DNA from: J054 sp965223095
GTDB lineage: Bacteria; Pseudomonadota; Gammaproteobacteria; Steroidobacterales; GCA-2729495
Length of the DNA: 64,000 nt
Assembly (NCBI GenBank): GCA_965223095.1
Contig: OZ244979.1
Coordinates: 2,418,001-2,482,000 of the forward strand
Reading direction: 5' to 3'
Shown: one piece after another, positions 60,509 to 64,000 of the stretch
How positions within the stretch are numbered: position 1 is the stretch's first letter
Layout: every line of letters begins with the position of its first letter
Made by a program: the position numbers and the translations under genes
The notes under the pieces: generated by a model
Database searches by the model: none
What the model was told of the DNA's origin: nothing
The model's input: only the letters and a program-made list of their open reading frames with translations

Positions 60509-61759
60509 ATGTTGCGGCCTGTTGAGACTTTTGTCGCCTTGCGATTTCTTCGTGAGCATCGTGATAATCACTTCGTTTCCTTCGTCACGGTCGCCTCGGT
60601 AATTGGCGTGGGTTTAGGCGTGGCCGCACTAATTATTGTTTTGTCTGTCATGAACGGATTCGAGAATGAATTGCGTGAGCGTTTATTGAGTATGGCCGGC
60701 CATGCAAGCATCGAGACGGACCGGGTCCTCGGTGATGACTGGCGGGCGGTACAAGCTGAACTCATGGAATTTCCGGGCGTGGCGGCTGCTGCACCCTATG
60801 TGGAACTGGAAGCCATGCTGTCCAGCGGAGGTACTTTGGCGGGCGCCGTCATTAACGGCATTGATCCCAGTCTAGAGAACAGTGTATCGGGTGTCGGTCA
60901 GCACATGCGTGAAGGCGAGCTGAGATCGCTGCGTTCCGGAGAGCGCGGCGTGATTTTAGGTCGTGCCCTGGCGTTGCGCTTGGGCGTCAGCGCGGGCGAT
61001 TCCATTACGGCCTTGGTGCCACGCAAGCAAGCTGGTGGGGCATTACGCACGGGCCTGCGTGAGTTTCACGTACTGGGTGTTTTCGAGCTGGGTCTACGCG
61101 ATCATGACAGTATCCGCGCGCTAGTACATTTGGATGACGCGATTGCTCTAAGCGGCGGTGCCAAGGGCTTAGGGGGTTTACGCCTGCGCGTAGACGATGT
61201 ATTCAAAGCACCCGAGATTGCACGGCAATGGGTGTCTGCAACGACTCTGTTGCAGGCACCGAAAGTTCGCGACTGGACCCAGGACAACGCAAGTTACTTC
61301 CGGGCCGTGCGCATAGAAAAAATAATGATGACCTTATTGCTGTCGCTCATCGTCGCCGTGGCGGCTTTTAATATTGTCGCGACCTTGGTCATGGTGGTTA
61401 CGGATAAACGTTCGGGCATCGCCATTCTACGCACGCTGGGTTATTCCCGGCGCAGTGTAATGATCATGTTCGGTCTGCAGGGATTAATACTGGGTTGGCT
61501 GGGTGTGATTATCGGGGTTGTTTTGGGTGTGACTGTGGCCTTGAATATTCAGACTATCGCGCCGTTCTTGGAGCGGGTGTTTGGCTTTGAATTCATGCCG
61601 GCCGACGTCTACTACGTGGTTCAGTTGCCAGCAGATTTGCACCTGAGCGACGTTAGCTGGGTTGCGTTGATCGCCTTGCTCTTGACCGGTCTGGCAACTT
61701 TGTATCCGGCTATTAGAGCGGCCGGTGTGGCGCCGGCGGAAGTTCTGCGCTATGAATGA
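60509..61759 (+). CDS. lolC: Lipoprotein-releasing system permease (LolC/LolE family), first copy
   Basis: LolC and LolE form the membrane part of LolCDE, which extracts lipoproteins from the inner membrane for LolA. The 416-residue product has FtsX-type topology: one N-terminal membrane segment (about 22-45, VTVASVIGVGLGVAALIIVLSVMNGFENELRE). A large periplasmic domain of about 200 residues is followed by three C-terminal segments, with VVTDKRSGIAILRTLGYS as the cytoplasmic coupling loop. Assignment as LolC rather than LolE is by order only. Confidence 0.85.
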   Translation: MLRPVETFVALRFLREHRDNHFVSFVTVASVIGVGLGVAALIIVLSVMNGFENELRERLLSMAGHASIETDRVLGDDWRAVQAELMEFPGVAAAAPYVELEAMLSSGGTLAGAVINGIDPSLENSVSGVGQHMREGELRSLRSGERGVILGRALALRLGVSAGDSITALVPRKQAGGALRTGLREFHVLGVFELGLRDHDSIRALVHLDDAIALSGGAKGLGGLRLRVDDVFKAPEIARQWVSATTLLQAPKVRDWTQDNASYFRAVRIEKIMMTLLLSLIVAVAAFNIVATLVMVVTDKRSGIAILRTLGYSRRSVMIMFGLQGLILGWLGVIIGVVLGVTVALNIQTIAPFLERVFGFEFMPADVYYVVQLPADLHLSDVSWVALIALLLTGLATLYPAIRAAGVAPAEVLRYE

Positions 61760-61782
61760 ATGGCCGCTAGTTTTTATTAGTC

Positions 61783-63033
61783 ATGCTTAGTCAGCCTTTG
61801 GCAATGGGTATCGGCATGCGTTACCTGCGGTCACGCAATCGCAATCGTTTTATATCTTTCATATCCTTAATTTCCATGTTGGGAATTGCGGTGGCGGTGG
61901 CGGTACTCATCGTTGTACTTTCAGTCATGAACGGATTTGAATACGAAGTCCGTCAACGAATCCTGCAGGTTGTTTCCCACGCCGCGATTACTGGTTGGGA
62001 CGGTCGTTTAACCAATTGGCAGAAAACCGCGGATATCGCGCTGGCCGACCCACAGTCGCGGGCAGTTGCCCGTTTTATCAGCGGGCAGGGCATGTTGGTG
62101 GGCGAGAGCCAAGTGCATGGGGCGGAATTTCGTGGTATCGACCCTGCCGCGGAGGCGAGGGTGTCGGATTTGCCGCAGCTCATGCAAACCGGACAGCTAG
62201 ACAGTTTGCAATCCGGAAGTTATCGAGTGGTCATTGGCCGTGCTCTGGCCGAGCTGTTAGATGTCGGCGTGGGAGACCGATTGATCTTAATGGTTGCCGA
62301 GGGTGTCACCACACCAGCCGGGTTGGCACCACGGATGCGGCGCTTTGAAGTCAGCGGTATATTTTATGCGGGTATGTACGAGTTTGATCGCGGGCTCATT
62401 TATATCCACATCGACGATGCGGCCCGCTTGTTGCGTTTGCGGGATGCGGTGACCGGGGTGCGCCTGGCCATGAAAGATCCGCTGCAAGCACCCATAGCCG
62501 TGCGCAGTATTGCACGCGAGCTGGGAGAAGACGTTTACATCACAGACTGGACGCGCCAGCATGCGAATTTTTTCCGGTCAATCCAGCTGACTAAGTCCAT
62601 CATTTTCATCATTCTATTAATGGTGGTCGGGGTCGCGGCGTTTAATATTGTCTCGACATTGGTCATGGTGGTGCGTGAGAAACGCGGAGATATCGCAATC
62701 TTACGCACCCTGGGTGCGACACCGCGGACTATTCTCGCGGTGTTCATGACTCAGGGTTCATTGGTCGGACTCATTGGTACCGTGCTGGGCGTCGTCGGTG
62801 GCGTACTGCTCGCGGCGAATATCGACGTCATTGTAGGCTTTATCGAACGTTTGTTGAGGATGAAATTTCTTGCACCCGATGTTTATTTCATCAGCGATTT
62901 TCCGAGCCGCATTGACTCGGGCGAAGTCGCGCGCGTGGCGGGCATTGCCGTGCTGCTCGCATTGCTATCGACGCTATATCCGGCTTGGCGGGCGTCGCGG
63001 ACACCACCCGCGAGCGCATTACGCCATGAGTAG
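61783..63033 (+). CDS. lolE: Lipoprotein-releasing system permease (LolC/LolE family), second copy
   Basis: The 416-residue protein is a paralogue of the preceding gene, with the same layout. It has an N-terminal segment ending in VVLSVMNGFEYEVRQ, a periplasmic domain, a coupling loop VVREKRGDIAILRTLGATPR, and three final membrane segments ending in ASRTPPASALRHE. It follows the first copy by 23 bases and lies upstream of lolD, so the order is permease-permease-ATPase, unlike lolC-lolD-lolE in E. coli and Pseudomonas. The two symbols could be exchanged. Confidence 0.82.
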   Translation: MLSQPLAMGIGMRYLRSRNRNRFISFISLISMLGIAVAVAVLIVVLSVMNGFEYEVRQRILQVVSHAAITGWDGRLTNWQKTADIALADPQSRAVARFISGQGMLVGESQVHGAEFRGIDPAAEARVSDLPQLMQTGQLDSLQSGSYRVVIGRALAELLDVGVGDRLILMVAEGVTTPAGLAPRMRRFEVSGIFYAGMYEFDRGLIYIHIDDAARLLRLRDAVTGVRLAMKDPLQAPIAVRSIARELGEDVYITDWTRQHANFFRSIQLTKSIIFIILLMVVGVAAFNIVSTLVMVVREKRGDIAILRTLGATPRTILAVFMTQGSLVGLIGTVLGVVGGVLLAANIDVIVGFIERLLRMKFLAPDVYFISDFPSRIDSGEVARVAGIAVLLALLSTLYPAWRASRTPPASALRHE

Positions 63034-63069
63034 CTGTTATGCGTTTGTGAAAGTTCTAGGTGCGGTCGG

Positions 63070-63786
63070 TTGACGCCCGCGAATGGCAATGGCGGCCTGC
63101 CCCTGGCCTGCGCTGACTTAAAGAAACACTTTGCCGAAGGGCCGGCGCAGCTCGCGGTTTTAAAAGGGGTTGACCTGGCGGTTAATGCAGGCGAATCCAT
63201 CGCGATTGTTGGCGCTTCGGGCTGCGGCAAGACCACACTATTGCAGTTGCTGGGCGGCTTAGATCAGCCCTCATCGGGCACGGTGGCCGTTTTTGGGGAG
63301 AATCTCGCTGATTTAGATGAAGTCGAACGCGGTCGCGTGCGTAACCAAACCCTGGGCTTCGTTTACCAGTTCCACCATTTGCTGCCGGAGTTTACAGCTT
63401 TGGAAAATGTTGCGATGCCGCTGCTTTTGCGTCGCAGCGCTTTGTCGACGATCCGCGATCAGGCGGCAAGTTTGTTGGATCGCGTGGGCTTGGCCAATCG
63501 GCTGGAGCATAGGCCCGGCGAGTTATCCGGCGGCGAGCGTCAGCGGGTTGCGGTGGCCAGAGCGCTGGTTACCAACCCGGCGGTGGTTTTGGCGGATGAA
63601 CCGACGGGCAACTTGGATCCCCAGGCTGGGGAAACGGTCCTGGAAATCATGCTGCAGCTGAAGGATGAGGCCAGCGCCAGTCTAGTCTTAGTGACTCACG
63701 ATGCGGCCATCGCGAGGCGGATGGGTCGTGTGTTGACCTTGGTAGACGGCCAGCTTGAGGACGTCTCGTCAGACTATCAAACCTAG
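63070..63786 (+). CDS. lolD: Lipoprotein-releasing system ATP-binding protein LolD
   Basis: LolD is the ATPase of LolCDE. The 238-residue protein starts at TTG 63070 and has Walker A GASGCGKTT near residues 48-56. The Q-loop VYQFHHLLPEFTALENV is the LolD-type sequence, followed by the signature LSGGERQR and Walker B VVLADEPTGNLD. The switch His lies in LVTHD. It follows lolE by 36 bases and completes the transporter. Confidence 0.94.
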   Translation: MTPANGNGGLPLACADLKKHFAEGPAQLAVLKGVDLAVNAGESIAIVGASGCGKTTLLQLLGGLDQPSSGTVAVFGENLADLDEVERGRVRNQTLGFVYQFHHLLPEFTALENVAMPLLLRRSALSTIRDQAASLLDRVGLANRLEHRPGELSGGERQRVAVARALVTNPAVVLADEPTGNLDPQAGETVLEIMLQLKDEASASLVLVTHDAAIARRMGRVLTLVDGQLEDVSSDYQT

Positions 63787-63788
63787 CT

Positions 63789-64000
63789 CTACTGCCGTGG
63801 CGATTTTAGGGTCCGGCGCCGGTAGCGCTGGATGACGATCATGCGCCAAATCGCGCTGATGATCAGGTAGAACAGGGCCGAGGTCAGGGTGGCCGTGATC
63901 ATGGCGCCCAGCAGCAAGGGTTGCCAAGTATTTTGTAGTCCTGCGGCGAGCCATTCCCAAGAGAGTTCGATGGTGAAAGGTTCCAGGGGGCGGTCGAGGA
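63789..64000 (-). CDS. DUF2062 domain protein, C-terminal part (partial)
   Basis: The minus strand is open from the window edge to a TAG at 63789-63791 and encodes 69 residues. They include PFTIELSWEWLAAGLQ, LLLGAMITATLTSALFYLIISAIWRM and a basic tail (RYRRRTLKSPRQ). This fits the C-terminal half of DUF2062 family membrane proteins, one of which lies beside the lol genes in Pseudomonas. The start lies outside the window. It converges on lolD with a 2-base gap. Confidence 0.75.
   Translation of the reverse strand, partial: LDRPLEPFTIELSWEWLAAGLQNTWQPLLLGAMITATLTSALFYLIISAIWRMIVIQRYRRRTLKSPRQ

Noticed and set aside
63769..63960. 63-codon minus-strand frame at the window end
   Set aside because: It is a shifted shadow of the DUF2062 tail, which is in another minus frame and reads as a sensible membrane helix plus basic tail.
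1..64000. A novel defence, phage, secretion or biosynthetic island
   Set aside because: All genes recognised belong to core or common gammaproteobacterial families. No integrase, transposase, CRISPR repeat, attachment site or cluster of unknown genes was seen.

Overview
The window is a block of core chromosome from a gammaproteobacterium outside the enteric group. The evidence is gene order: rpsB-tsf-pyrH-frr-uppS-cdsA-rseP-bamA-skp-lpxD-lpxA-lpxB-rnhB-dnaE-accA, then tilS-pyrG-kdsA-eno-ftsB-truD, surE-pcm-nlpD, rpoE-rseA-rseB-rseC, lepA-lepB-rnc-era-recO-pdxJ-acpS, nagZ/mfd/csiV and the lol transporter. Coding is dense and mostly on the + strand, with many ATGA/TGATG overlaps and several TTG or GTG starts. 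I found no tRNA, rRNA, CRISPR array, insertion sequence, phage gene or recognisable defence island.

Layout. 1-15709: translation factors (tsf, frr), UMP kinase, undecaprenyl-PP and CDP-DAG synthesis, outer-membrane assembly (bamA, skp, rseP), lipid A synthesis (lpxD, lpxA, lpxB), rnhB and dnaE. 15889-23609: accA, tilS, pyrG, kdsA, eno, ftsB, truD. 23713-31405: an Smr protein, surE-pcm-yqaA-like-nlpD, a Mth938-like protein, recJ, a TM-repeat channel-like protein and a 566-base non-coding stretch with a long perfect hairpin. 31406-39459: prfB with its programmed frameshift, lysS, ygfZ, and a succinate dehydrogenase locus with two assembly factors (an SDHAF4-like protein and SdhE). 39527-42473: the sigma-E operon. 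42533-49089: lepA to acpS. 49096-55773: a PolB-type exonuclease, rlmD, an L,D-transpeptidase, nagZ, a purine salvage pair, a PAS plus degenerate GGDEF protein and csiV. 55734-64000: mfd, a small exported protein, sfsA, the lipoprotein exporter genes and the tail of a DUF2062 protein.

The genes form an envelope-centred programme. RseP, BamA, Skp, the Lpx enzymes, KdsA, LolCDE and NlpD build and monitor the outer membrane. RpoE/RseA/RseB/RseC is the stress circuit in which RseP acts.

No undescribed multi-gene system is evident. The main anomalies are these. Three MEP isoprenoid genes (dxr, ispD, ispF) are missing from their two usual slots, and fabZ and rpoS from theirs. The KdsA is of the metal-dependent class rather than the usual gammaproteobacterial class. 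The SDH is alphaproteobacterial/mitochondrial in type and carries an SDHAF4-like factor. CTP synthase has a His in place of a conserved glutaminase-domain Gln. The GGDEF protein has a broken signature. An unexplained 23-bp hairpin lies upstream of prfB.
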